Positions 41,694 to 49,681 of a stretch of DNA of 64,000 nucleotides are shown in pieces. Source of the DNA: Rhodovulum kholense (GTDB lineage: Bacteria > Pseudomonadota > Alphaproteobacteria > Rhodobacterales > Rhodobacteraceae); the NCBI RefSeq assembly GCF_003053725.1, contig NZ_QAYC01000001.1:62001-126000 (forward strand), read 5' to 3'. The notes beneath the pieces are model-generated. The model made no database searches and was not told where the DNA came from. It saw only the letters and a list, made by a program, of their open reading frames with translations. Made by a program: the position numbers and the translations under genes. Numbering within the stretch: position 1 is the first letter of the stretch; each line of letters opens with the position of its first letter.

Positions 41694-42623
41694 TCAGACC
41701 GGCACATCCGGCCGGTGGCGCCGCAGCCGCCGGTCCAGATCGGTGCGTGCGCCGGTCAGGTGCTCGTGCTCGGCAACATGGCTTGCATGGCGCAGAACGC
41801 CACGCGCCAGATCGGTGCGGCCGGACTTGTCAAGCCGGTCCAGAAGGGCCGCAAGATAGGGGGCATGCTGGCGCCGCGCCCTGAAAAGCCGGAAAAAGAC
41901 CTCGGCCGTCAGCTGACCCTCGCCGGCCGCGTCGATCAGTTCCGGCAGGACCGCCATGGCCGACAGATGCGCCTCGAGCGCGTCGCCGCAATAGGGCGCG
42001 GCCAGCCGCATCACGTTCGGCCCGTCGAACAAAGCGGCATGCATCGCGTCGAGCGTCTGCGCCGGGTCGTAGAGGATCGCCGCACAGCAGGCGGCCTCGA
42101 TCATGTCGGGGGCATAGCCATAGCGCGAGGCAAAGTCGCGCCGCCGGGCCATCAGAAAACGCCGGTCCCAGTCCAGCCGCGCGGGGTCCAGCGTGGCCTG
42201 CGGGGCCAGCGCGACGACCGCCGCTCCCGGTGCCACCACGGAATAGGCGCAGGCCGCATAGCCGCACATCCCCGCCCCGTAAAATACCACCCGGTCGAAC
42301 GCGTCGAAGAACTCGGAATCGACGCGCTCGTCGAAGAAGTCGTAAACCGCCGCGTCGCGGAACCAGGTCGCGCCATGGGCCACCAGGGTCAGGCGCGACC
42401 AGCCCGCGGGCTCGGCCAGCTGGGCGGCCAGTGTGTGGCCGGCGGTCGCTCCGGTCAGGATCTCGCGGGCCTGCTCGAAGGTGACCAGAAGCGTGCCACC
42501 CCCTGCCGCCCAGACGGCAGCATGGTCGGGGCCAAGCGCCTTGACCCACGCCCCCGTGCCGGACCGGTCCAGCAACGTGTGCCAGCGGCCTGTCTCGCTC
42601 TCGCTCGCGAACCGGTCCTTCAT
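41694..42623 (-). CDS. Conserved hypothetical protein, possible alpha/beta fold
   Basis: 309 residues. I do not recognise a verified function. Seen: strand-turn-helix segments WSRLTLVAHGATWFRD and RVVFYGAGMCGYAACAYS, the second resembling a nucleophile elbow with Cys, and DWDRRFLMARRRDF near the middle. Relatives in Rhodobacteraceae are sometimes labelled phosphoadenosine phosphosulfate reductase, but no PAPS-reductase motif (no C-terminal ECGxH) is present, so that name is not used. Start at 42623 follows GAGGTGGGC. Confidence 0.7.
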   Translation of the reverse strand: MKDRFASESETGRWHTLLDRSGTGAWVKALGPDHAAVWAAGGGTLLVTFEQAREILTGATAGHTLAAQLAEPAGWSRLTLVAHGATWFRDAAVYDFFDERVDSEFFDAFDRVVFYGAGMCGYAACAYSVVAPGAAVVALAPQATLDPARLDWDRRFLMARRRDFASRYGYAPDMIEAACCAAILYDPAQTLDAMHAALFDGPNVMRLAAPYCGDALEAHLSAMAVLPELIDAAGEGQLTAEVFFRLFRARRQHAPYLAALLDRLDKSGRTDLARGVLRHASHVAEHEHLTGARTDLDRRLRRHRPDVPV

Positions 42624-42739
42624 GCCCACCTCTACAACCGTGGGGAAGCCTAAAGCCAAGTTGCGGCGTCCGAAAGGCGCGTTTTTCGCGGACCTGCGCG
42701 GCACGGCGTCCGGTCAGCGGAAAATCGCCCCGGGGCCGG

Positions 42740-43369
42740 TCAGTTGCGCGCCGCCGTCGCGGTCAGGGCCCCCATGCCGATCAGCGCGCCCCCCCCGGCC
42801 CGGGTCATCCAGCGCAGCACCGAAGGCCGCCGGATCTGCGCCCTGAGCCGGTCGGCCAGCAGCGCATAGCTCAGCGCGTTCAGCGCGGCGAGCCCGACGA
42901 ATGTGGCGATCAGCGTTGCGAATTGCGGCGCCAGCGGCGCCTCGGGCCGCAGGAATTGCGGAACGAACGCGATGAAGAACGCGATCGATTTCGGGTTCAA
43001 CGCCGTGACCAGCGCGGCATGGGCGAAAATCGCCCGGGCCGGGCGCTGCTCTGGCACGCCGCCGCTCTCCTCTTCCAGTGCCGCCGGACGGCTCCGCAAA
43101 AGCTTGACCCCGAGCCAGACCAGATAGGCCGCCCCCACCCATTTCAGCACCGAGAACAGCGTGGCCGAGGCCAGCACCAGCGCGCCCAGGCCTGCCAGTG
43201 AGGCGGTCATCGCGATCAGATCGCCCAGCGCGACACCCAGGGCCATCGCCACGGCCACCCGCCGGCCCTGGCTCAGGGCATAGCTCAGCACAAGCAGGAC
43301 CGTCGGCCCCGGGCTCATCAAAAGAAGAGCCGAAGCCACGGCAAAGGCAAACCACAGATCCAAGGGCAT
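42740..43369 (-). CDS. LysE/RhtB family amino-acid exporter
   Basis: 209 residues with six helices. Seen: the family signature SPGPTVLLVLSYALSQGRR followed by ALGVALGDL, and ALNPKSIAFFIAFVPQFL in the middle. Exports amino acids or related metabolites across the inner membrane; substrate not predictable. Start at 43369. It is downstream of gcdH on the same strand but separated by 168 bases with a GC hairpin. Confidence 0.92.
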   Translation of the reverse strand: MPLDLWFAFAVASALLLMSPGPTVLLVLSYALSQGRRVAVAMALGVALGDLIAMTASLAGLGALVLASATLFSVLKWVGAAYLVWLGVKLLRSRPAALEEESGGVPEQRPARAIFAHAALVTALNPKSIAFFIAFVPQFLRPEAPLAPQFATLIATFVGLAALNALSYALLADRLRAQIRRPSVLRWMTRAGGGALIGMGALTATAARN

Positions 43370-43452
43370 TGCGGGCACTCCTGCACGAAAAGGCACGGCT
43401 TCCACATACGCCGGTTTCAGCCCGAAACCCAGCGCGGCGAAGGGCCTGTCCC

Positions 43453-43499
43453 TTCTTCTTGGCTGAAATACCCCGGGGGTCCGGGGGCAGAGCCCCCGG
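43453..43499. repeat. Rhodobacteraceae intergenic repeat with hairpin
   Basis: TTCTTCTTGGCTGAAATACCCC followed by CCGGGGGC-AGA-GCCCCCGG (43481-43499), a perfect 8-bp hairpin. The first part resembles the sequence at 9472-9489 next to the typA terminator. Similar TTCTTGGC..AAATA..CCGGGGG elements are common between genes in this bacterial family. Confidence 0.55.
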
Positions 43500-43537
43500 C
43501 GTGCAAGATCCCGGCCGTCAGACGGGGCCTCGGGGCC

Positions 43538-44752
43538 TCAGAAAAAGGCCTGCAGCCCGGTCTGCGCCCGGCCGAGGATCAGCGCATGCACGTCATGCGT
43601 GCCCTCGTAGGTGTTCACCGTCTCGAGGTTCACCATGTGGCGGATCACCGGATAGCTGTCGGAAATCCCGTTTCCGCCATGCATGTCGCGGGCCGCGCGG
43701 GCGATCTCCAGCGCCTTGCCGCAATTGTTGCGCTTGATCAGGCTGATCGCCTCGGGCGCGGCGCGGGCCTCGTCCATCAGCCGCCCGACCTGCAGGCAGG
43801 CCGACAGCCCCAGCGCGATCTCGGTCTGCATGTCGGCAAGCTTCTTCTGGAACAGCTGCGTCGCGGCCAGCGGGCGGCCGAACTGACGGCGGTCGAGCCC
43901 ATAGGCGCGCGCTGCATGCCAGCAGGCCTCGGCCGCGCCCATCACCCCCCAGGCGATGCCGTAGCGCGCCCGGTTCAGACAGCCGAACGGCCCCTTCAGC
44001 CCCTCGACCCCGGGCAAAAGCGCCTCTTCGCCGACCTCGACCCCGTCCATGACGATCTCGCCCGTGGGCGAGGCCCGCAGCGACAGCTTGCCCTCGATCT
44101 TCGGGGCCAAAAGCCCCGCCATGCCCTTTTCCAGAACGAATCCGCGGATCTTGCCGCCATGGGCCTCGGATTTCGCCCAGACCACGAAGACATCGGCCAT
44201 CGGCGCGTTCGAGATCCAGGTCTTGGTGCCGGTCAGCCGATAGCCGGTGGCGGTCTTCTCGGCCCGGGTCTTCATGCTGCCCGGGTCCGACCCGGCCTCG
44301 GGCTCGGTCAACCCGAAACAGCCGATCAGCGTACCCTGCGCCAGCCCCGGCAGATAGCGCTGGCGCTGCGCCTCCGAGCCGTAGGCGTAGATCGGATAGA
44401 TCACCAGCGAGGACTGCACCGACATCATCGAGCGATAGCCCGAATCGACCCGCTCGATCTCGCGCGCGACAAGGCCATAGGTCACGTAAGAGGCCCCGAG
44501 CCCGCCATAGGCCTCGGGCAGCGTCACCCCCAACAGCCCGGCCTCGCCCATCTCGCGGAACAGCCCCGGTTCGACCGTCTCGTTCCGGAAGGCTTCGGTC
44601 ACGCGCGGCTGCAGCCGGTCCCGGGCAAAGGCCCGCGCCGCGTCCCGCAGCATCCGTTCGTCCTCGTCCAGCCGGTTCTCCAGCCGCAGCGGGTCCTCCC
44701 AGTCGAACCGCGCAAGCTCTGGCGCATCCTTCGGTTTCAGCGGGCTCTCCAA
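43538..44752 (-). CDS. gcdH: Glutaryl-CoA dehydrogenase
   Basis: FAD enzyme of lysine/tryptophan and aromatic degradation: glutaryl-CoA to crotonyl-CoA plus CO2. 404 residues. Seen: [29 protein letters not shown], and the C-terminal block [19 protein letters not shown] with the catalytic Glu in NTYEGTHD, the GcdH-type arrangement. The start is TTG 44752, chosen because AAAGGAGGAGG lies 7 bases before it and no ATG/GTG fits. Single gene, divergent from the moxR-coxE pair. Confidence 0.93.
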   Translation of the reverse strand: MESPLKPKDAPELARFDWEDPLRLENRLDEDERMLRDAARAFARDRLQPRVTEAFRNETVEPGLFREMGEAGLLGVTLPEAYGGLGASYVTYGLVAREIERVDSGYRSMMSVQSSLVIYPIYAYGSEAQRQRYLPGLAQGTLIGCFGLTEPEAGSDPGSMKTRAEKTATGYRLTGTKTWISNAPMADVFVVWAKSEAHGGKIRGFVLEKGMAGLLAPKIEGKLSLRASPTGEIVMDGVEVGEEALLPGVEGLKGPFGCLNRARYGIAWGVMGAAEACWHAARAYGLDRRQFGRPLAATQLFQKKLADMQTEIALGLSACLQVGRLMDEARAAPEAISLIKRNNCGKALEIARAARDMHGGNGISDSYPVIRHMVNLETVNTYEGTHDVHALILGRAQTGLQAFF

Positions 44753-44879
44753 GGCCGTTCCTCCTCCTTTAGGCTTATGGACGAGGCATAGCCTGCGGGG
44801 CAGGGTGGGGCAATCGCCGGTCCCGGCGCAGGGGGCGGACGGGCGCGAAAACGGAACGGCACAGAGGAGGACAGGGCGG

Positions 44880-45791
44880 GTGGCAGAAGCGATCGGGTCC
44901 ATCGACGCGGTGCAGGCGATGCTGGCGGGCCAGAACTATGTCTGCGGCCGCGCGCTGGGGACAGTGGCCTTTCTGGCGCTGAGGCTGGGGCGGCCGCTGT
45001 TTCTCGAGGGCGAGCCCGGCACCGGCAAGACCGAGATCGCCCGTGCCATCGCCGCCGCGCTTGGCCGCAAGCTGATCCGGCTGCAATGCTACGAAGGGCT
45101 CGATGCGGCAAGTGCTGTCTGCGAATGGAATTTCGCGGCCCAGATGATCGCGATCCGCACGGCCGAGGCCGCGGGCGGTGCCGACCGCGCCGGGCTCGAG
45201 GCCGAACTCTTCGATCAACGCTTCCTGATCGAACGGCCGCTCCTGCAGGCGATGCGGCCGCAGCCCGGTGGCGCACCCGTGCTGCTGATCGATGAAATCG
45301 ACCGCACCGACGAGCCATTCGAGGCTTTCCTTCTGGAGGCGCTGGGCGATTTCCAGGTGACGATCCCCGAACTCGGCACGATCCGCGCGGCCGAGCCGCC
45401 GATCGTCATCCTGACCTCGAACCGCACCCGCGAGGTCCATGACGCGCTGAAGCGCCGCTGCCTCTACCATTGGGTCGACTACCCCGATTTCTCCCGCGAG
45501 CTCGAGATCCTGCAGGCCCGCGCGCCCGAGGCGGCCGAAACCCTCAGCCGCGAGATCGTGGCCTTCGTGCAGCGGCTTCGCAACGAGGATCTGTTCAAGA
45601 AACCGGGCGTGGCCGAGACCATCGACTGGGCCAAATGCCTGCTCGCCCTCGACGTGATCGGCCTTTCGCCCGAGGTGATCGCCGACACCATCGGCGCGCT
45701 TCTGAAATACCAGGACGACATTCAGCGGCTCGAAGGCTCCGAGGCGCGGCGCCTTCTGGATGCGGTGAGGGCCGAACTTGCGACCGCCTGA
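44880..45791 (+). CDS. MoxR-family AAA+ ATPase (CoxD-like)
   Basis: 303-residue AAA+ chaperone ATPase. Seen: Walker [11 protein letters not shown], Walker [13 protein letters not shown], sensor 1 ILTSNRTRE and the Arg finger region [16 protein letters not shown] start after AGGAGG. Paired with the CoxE-like VWA gene 21 bases downstream; such MoxR-VWA pairs mature molybdo-hydroxylases such as CO dehydrogenase by inserting or modifying the metal centre (known). No coxMSL genes are nearby. Confidence 0.9.
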   Translation: MAEAIGSIDAVQAMLAGQNYVCGRALGTVAFLALRLGRPLFLEGEPGTGKTEIARAIAAALGRKLIRLQCYEGLDAASAVCEWNFAAQMIAIRTAEAAGGADRAGLEAELFDQRFLIERPLLQAMRPQPGGAPVLLIDEIDRTDEPFEAFLLEALGDFQVTIPELGTIRAAEPPIVILTSNRTREVHDALKRRCLYHWVDYPDFSRELEILQARAPEAAETLSREIVAFVQRLRNEDLFKKPGVAETIDWAKCLLALDVIGLSPEVIADTIGALLKYQDDIQRLEGSEARRLLDAVRAELATA

Positions 45792-45812
45792 CCCCGCCGC
45801 GCCCCGGAGTGG

Positions 45813-47087
45813 ATGAAGATGGCCGACTATCCCGCCCTCGGCATCCCCGACGAGGGGAAGCTCTCGCACAACATCCTTCATTTCGCGCGTGCCCTGCGCA
45901 GGGCAGGGCTGCCGGTCGGCCCGGGCCGGGCCATCGATGCCATTCGCGCGGTCGAGGCGGCTGGCTTCACCGACCGGGCCGATTTTCACCACACGCTCGC
46001 CGCCTGTTTCGTGTCGCGCCCCGAGCATCGCGCGGTCTTCGACCAGGTGTTCCGGCTGTACTGGCGCGACCCGCGCTTTCTCGAACACATGATGAGCCTG
46101 ATGCTGCCCGCGCTGCGGGGCGCCGCGGAAGAGCGCCGGGCGCGGCCGGCCGAAAAGCGCGCGGCCGAAGCGCTGCTGGACGGCGTGCCGCGCGACCTGC
46201 CTGATCCGTCCGGCCCGGCGCCGGAAGAGGAAATCAAGATCGACGCGACCGGCACCCAGTCGGCACGCGAACGGCTGAAGAGCCTGGATTTCGAGCAGAT
46301 GAGCACCGCCGAGACCGCCGAGGCGAAGCGGATGCTGGCCCGGCTGCGCCTGCCGGTGGCGCCCCTTGTATCGCGCCGCAGCCAGGCCGCGCGGCGCGGG
46401 CGGCTGCCGGACTGGCGCGGCACGATGCGCGCCTCCCTGCGCGCGGGCGGGGAGGTCCGCGATTTTTCGCAGAAAAATCGGCGCCCGCGCTGGCCCAATC
46501 TGGTGGTGCTCTGCGACATCTCGGGGTCGATGTCGCAATATTCGCGCATGGTGCTGCACTTCCTGCACGCCGTCTCGAACGCCAGGGGTGCGGGCTGGGC
46601 GCGGGTGCATGCCTTCACGTTCGGCACCCGCCTGACCAACATAACCCGCCATCTCGCGACCCGCGACGTCGACGCGGCGCTTGGCGCGGCCGGGGCCGAG
46701 GCCCCCGACTGGGACGGCGGCACCCGAATCGGCAGCGCGCTGCATGCCTTCAACCGCGACTGGTCGCGCCGGGTTCTCGGGACCGGTGCGGTGGTGCTGC
46801 TGATCACGGACGGGCTCGACCGCGACGAGGCGGACATCCTGTCGCGAGAGATCGAGCGGCTGCATCTCTCGGCGCGCCGTCTCATCTGGATCAACCCGCT
46901 TCTGCGCTGGGACGGATTCGCGCCCAGGGCCCGGGGAATACAGGCGATGTTGCCCCATGTGGATTGCTTTCGCGCGGGCCATTCGGTCCGCTCGCTGGAA
47001 GAGCTTGCCGACGCCGTCTCCGAGGCCCGCGACACCGGCGAACGCGACCGCCTGCTGGCCGCCATGCGACATTCCGGACCGGTTTGA
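45813..47087 (+). CDS. VWA-domain protein, CoxE-like
   Basis: 424 residues. Seen: an N-terminal helical region, a central Arg-rich linker and a C-terminal von Willebrand A domain with an intact MIDAS, CDISGSMSQ (about residue 235), then TFGTRLTNITR and ITDGLDRDE. Works with the MoxR ATPase. ATG 45819 is an alternative start. The stop codon lies inside the FnrL box that drives the next transcript. Confidence 0.9.
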   Translation: MKMADYPALGIPDEGKLSHNILHFARALRRAGLPVGPGRAIDAIRAVEAAGFTDRADFHHTLAACFVSRPEHRAVFDQVFRLYWRDPRFLEHMMSLMLPALRGAAEERRARPAEKRAAEALLDGVPRDLPDPSGPAPEEEIKIDATGTQSARERLKSLDFEQMSTAETAEAKRMLARLRLPVAPLVSRRSQAARRGRLPDWRGTMRASLRAGGEVRDFSQKNRRPRWPNLVVLCDISGSMSQYSRMVLHFLHAVSNARGAGWARVHAFTFGTRLTNITRHLATRDVDAALGAAGAEAPDWDGGTRIGSALHAFNRDWSRRVLGTGAVVLLITDGLDRDEADILSREIERLHLSARRLIWINPLLRWDGFAPRARGIQAMLPHVDCFRAGHSVRSLEELADAVSEARDTGERDRLLAAMRHSGPV

Positions 47088-47097
47088 TCCAGATCAA
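47084..47097 (+). promoter_or_regulatory. FnrL box TTGAT-N4-ATCAA
   Basis: TTGATCCAGATCAA is a perfect FNR/FnrL palindrome centred at 47090.5, overlapping the coxE stop. A GATACAT -10-like sequence at 47116-47122 places a transcription start near 47128-47132, so FnrL would sit near -40, as in class II activation under low oxygen. Confidence 0.8.
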
Positions 47098-47127
47098 AGT
47101 GACGGCCCGGCGAAAGATACATCTGAC

Positions 47128-47295
47128 AGTCACTGTTTGCGGGCGGCGTCGGAACGTTCCCAGCCGACGCCAGCAAGCCTGCAGCGAGTCCCTGTGTCTT
47201 TCCCAACACAGGATTTCGGCATCAAAGGGGTCCTCCCTCCCCGGATGCCGGTCAGTGAAACGCCGTGGGCCCTCCCTCCCACGGCGTTTTTCGCG
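47128..47295 (+). ncRNA. Candidate FnrL-dependent small RNA with C-rich loops
   Basis: About 165 bases with no open reading frame, starting after the FnrL promoter and ending at a classical terminator. Four hairpins: GGCGTCGG/CCGACGCC (47145-47171); CCTGTGT/ACACAGG (47191-47212, loop CTTTCCCA); GGCATC-AAA-GGGG/CCCC-G-GATGCC (47218-47249, loop TCCTCCCT); and AAACGCCGTGGG/CCCACGGCGTTT (47258-47289, loop CCCTCCCT) followed by TTTTT. The last two loops differ by one base and could pair with Shine-Dalgarno sequences. They resemble the CCUCCUCCC loops of Rhodobacter CcsR RNAs. It does not read into the YeeE/YedE genes, which have their own promoter. Confidence 0.72.
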
Positions 47296-47354
47296 TTTTC
47301 CGTTCCCGTTTTTGTCACAGGCGATCCGTCTTGATCCGACTCGTCGGGCGCTGT

Positions 47355-47382
47355 CATTATATTCCAAACAGAGAATATAATG
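47355..47382. promoter_or_regulatory. SqrR/BigR-type operator before the YeeE/YedE genes
   Basis: CATTATATTC (47355-47364) and GAATATAATG (47373-47382) form a perfect 10-bp inverted repeat around 8 bases, containing ATTC-N8-GAAT, the site of the sulfide/persulfide-responsive ArsR-type repressors SqrR and BigR. A TTGATC -35-like hexamer at 47331 and CATTAT at 47355 put the operator on the -10 of the promoter. Confidence 0.75.
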
Positions 47383-47398
47383 AGGGGAGTGAAATCCG

Positions 47399-47965
47399 GT
47401 GAAACCCATGCCACTCAACTGGAAGATTGGCGGTCCGCTCCTTGGGATCGTGTTCTTCCTGGCCGTGCTTCTGGCCAAGCCGATCGGCGTCTCGACCCAG
47501 TTCGTGGTGCTCGACGCCATCCTGTGGAACCTCCAGCAGCCCGACGCGGGCATCGTCACGCAAACCGCCGAGGGCTTCACCTCGACCAACGCCTATCTGG
47601 CGAAATCGGGCGGGGCGCTGGCGGACGAGGCGGGCAACCCGCTGACCTATCCGGTGGTCTTCGTGCTGGCGATGATGGTGGGAGCGTTCCTGTCCTCGCT
47701 GATCCGCTCGACCGTGCCGAAGGGCGAGCGCAACGTACCCGCCATGTACCGCGCCAATACCGGCGGCTTCTGGCCGCTGCGCTGGGTCCTGGCCTTCGCG
47801 GGCGGCGTTCTGGTGCTTTACGGCGCGCGGCTCGCGGGCGGCTGCACCTCGGGGCACATGATGTCGGGGATGATGCAGACCTCGGTCTCGGGCTATGTCT
47901 TTGCCTTCGGGGCGTTCCTGACCGCCTTCCCGACGGCGATGATGCTTCTGAAGAAGGAGGGCTGA
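47399..47965 (+). CDS. YeeE/YedE-type sulfur transporter, half 1
   Basis: 188 residues with four or five helices of the YeeE/YedE (DUF395) family, which carries thiosulfate or other sulfur species. Seen: the signature GGCTSGHMMSGM near residue 150, whose Cys is thought to relay sulfane sulfur (known from thiosulfate transporters). GTG start after AGGGGAG; ATG 47408 is in frame. Translationally close to half 2 (3 bases apart). The operator upstream points to induction by sulfide or polysulfide. Confidence 0.9.
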   Translation: MKPMPLNWKIGGPLLGIVFFLAVLLAKPIGVSTQFVVLDAILWNLQQPDAGIVTQTAEGFTSTNAYLAKSGGALADEAGNPLTYPVVFVLAMMVGAFLSSLIRSTVPKGERNVPAMYRANTGGFWPLRWVLAFAGGVLVLYGARLAGGCTSGHMMSGMMQTSVSGYVFAFGAFLTAFPTAMMLLKKEG

Positions 47966-47968
47966 GCT

Positions 47969-48583
47969 ATGACCATGACCCTTGTCATCGCCGGGCTTCT
48001 GGGCGCGGCCTTCGGCGCGATGCTCGACCGGATCGGGGCCACGAACCCGAACTGGATCGCGAAGATGCTGACGCTGACCGATACCAACCTGATGAAGACG
48101 ATCCTCGTGGCCATCGGCACCGCCTCGATCCTGATCTTCGCGGGGCAGATCTACGGGCTTGTCGATGTGGGCCACATGTCGGTGAAGGCGGTCCATGTGG
48201 GGGTGTTGCTTGGTGGCGCGATCCTCGGCTTCGGCTGGGCCATCGCGGGCTATTGCCCGGGCACCGGGCTCTGCGGGCTTGCCGTCGGCCGGATCGACGC
48301 GCTGTTCTTCGTGGCGGGTGGGCTCGTCGGCGCCGCGGGCTTCATGATCACCTATCCCTTCTGGGACTCGATCGGATTTCTGAACGGCGAGAAATGGACG
48401 CTGGGCGCCATCCCGGGGGCCGATTACCCGGCCGCGATTCCGGCGCTGCAAGGCGATCTTGCGGGCATCGTGATGGGGGCTGCCTTCATCCTGATCGCGA
48501 TCCTGCTGCCGCGCCGGATCGTCGGACGCAAGGCCGCCCGCGCCGCGGCGGCCGAAGCCGCGAAGGCCGCGCCCGCCGAATGA
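47969..48583 (+). CDS. YeeE/YedE-type sulfur transporter, half 2
   Basis: 204 residues with five helices. Seen: the partner motif GYCPGTGLCGLAVGR with two cysteines (about residue 90), the second half of the YeeE/YedE pore, and an Ala/Lys-rich C-terminal tail. Starts after GGAGGG at the end of half 1. Together the two genes look like the split (PmpA/PmpB-like) form of the transporter. Confidence 0.9.
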   Translation: MTMTLVIAGLLGAAFGAMLDRIGATNPNWIAKMLTLTDTNLMKTILVAIGTASILIFAGQIYGLVDVGHMSVKAVHVGVLLGGAILGFGWAIAGYCPGTGLCGLAVGRIDALFFVAGGLVGAAGFMITYPFWDSIGFLNGEKWTLGAIPGADYPAAIPALQGDLAGIVMGAAFILIAILLPRRIVGRKAARAAAAEAAKAAPAE

Positions 48584-48594
48584 TCGGCCTCGGC

Positions 48595-48624
48595 CCCCGC
48601 CCGCCGGACCTCTGGCGGGCGGGG
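48595..48624 (+). terminator. Hairpin after the YeeE/YedE pair
   Basis: CCCCGCCCGCC (48595-48605) with GGCGGGCGGGG (48614-48624), an 11-bp perfect stem; only a short CCTTTTGCC follows, so termination may be incomplete and xdhC may be cotranscribed in part. Confidence 0.7.
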
Positions 48625-48694
48625 TCGCCACCTTTTGCCTATTCCCCCCGGCGGCCTGGCCCCCCAATATCCGGGCCGAGGGAGGGCACCATCC

Positions 48695-49681
48695 ATGCAG
48701 ATCGCAGACCATGACGCGATCCCCGAGACCGCGCTGGAATGGCACCGGACGGGGCAGGGTGCGGCGCTGGCCACCGTGGTCGAGACCTGGGGCAGCGCGC
48801 CGCGCCCGGTCGGCAGCCAGCTTGCGGTTTCGGGCGCGGGCGGCATGGCGGGGTCGGTTTCGGGCGGCTGCGTCGAGGGCGCGGTGATCGCCGAGGCGCT
48901 CGAGGCGCTGGGCGACGGCCGCCCGCGCCTGCTTGACTTCGGGGTCAGCGACGAGGATGCCTTTGCCGTGGGGCTCGCCTGCGGCGGCCGCATTCGTGTG
49001 CTTGTCGAGCCGGTGGGGGCGGCGCTGCCCGAGGCGCTTCTGGCCGATCTGGTCGCGGCCCGGGCCGCGCGCCGGGCGGTGGCCTATGTGGTCGAAACCG
49101 ACAGCTGGGCGCGGCGCCTTGCGGAGCCCGGCGATCCGGGGCTCGGGCCGGTTCTGGCCGACCGGATGCGCGCCGACCGCTCGGGCTTCGAGGGGGCGGC
49201 CTTCATCGGGATTCACAATCCGCCGTTGCGGCTTGCCGTTGTCGGGGCCGTCCATATCGCCCAGCCGCTGGTGCGGATGGCGCGGCTGGCGGGCTTTGCC
49301 CCGGTGGTGATCGACCCGCGCCCGGCCTTCGGGTCCGAGGCGCGGTTTCCCGGCGAGACCCTGATCGACGCCTGGCCGGACGAGGCGCTGGCGGGCCTCG
49401 GCCTCGACGCCCGCACCGCGGTCGTGACCCTGACCCATGATCCCAAGCTCGACGATCCGGCGATTCTGGCCGCGCTTCAGTCCGAGGCGTTCTATCTGGG
49501 CTGCCTCGGCTCGCCCCGCACCCATGCCAGGCGGGTCGAGCGGTTGCAGGCGGCCGGGCTGACGCCCGACCGGATCGCGGCGATCCACGCGCCGGTGGGG
49601 CTCGATATCGGAGCCCGATCGCCAGCCGAGATCGCTGTCGCGATCCTGGCCGAGATCGTCCAGCGGCTGAGGCGGGGCTGA
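48695..49681 (+). CDS. XdhC/CoxF-family molybdenum hydroxylase maturation protein
   Basis: 328 residues, two domains: N-terminal XdhC_CoxI with ATVVETWGSAPRPVGSQLAV and VSGGCVEGAV, and a C-terminal Rossmann-type domain with VVTLTHDPKLDDPA and YLGCLGSPRTHARR. Family members bind molybdenum cofactor and protect or insert it into xanthine-dehydrogenase-type enzymes. Start at 48695 after GAGGGAGG. Its stop shares a base with the next ATG. Confidence 0.92.
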   Translation: MQIADHDAIPETALEWHRTGQGAALATVVETWGSAPRPVGSQLAVSGAGGMAGSVSGGCVEGAVIAEALEALGDGRPRLLDFGVSDEDAFAVGLACGGRIRVLVEPVGAALPEALLADLVAARAARRAVAYVVETDSWARRLAEPGDPGLGPVLADRMRADRSGFEGAAFIGIHNPPLRLAVVGAVHIAQPLVRMARLAGFAPVVIDPRPAFGSEARFPGETLIDAWPDEALAGLGLDARTAVVTLTHDPKLDDPAILAALQSEAFYLGCLGSPRTHARRVERLQAAGLTPDRIAAIHAPVGLDIGARSPAEIAVAILAEIVQRLRRG

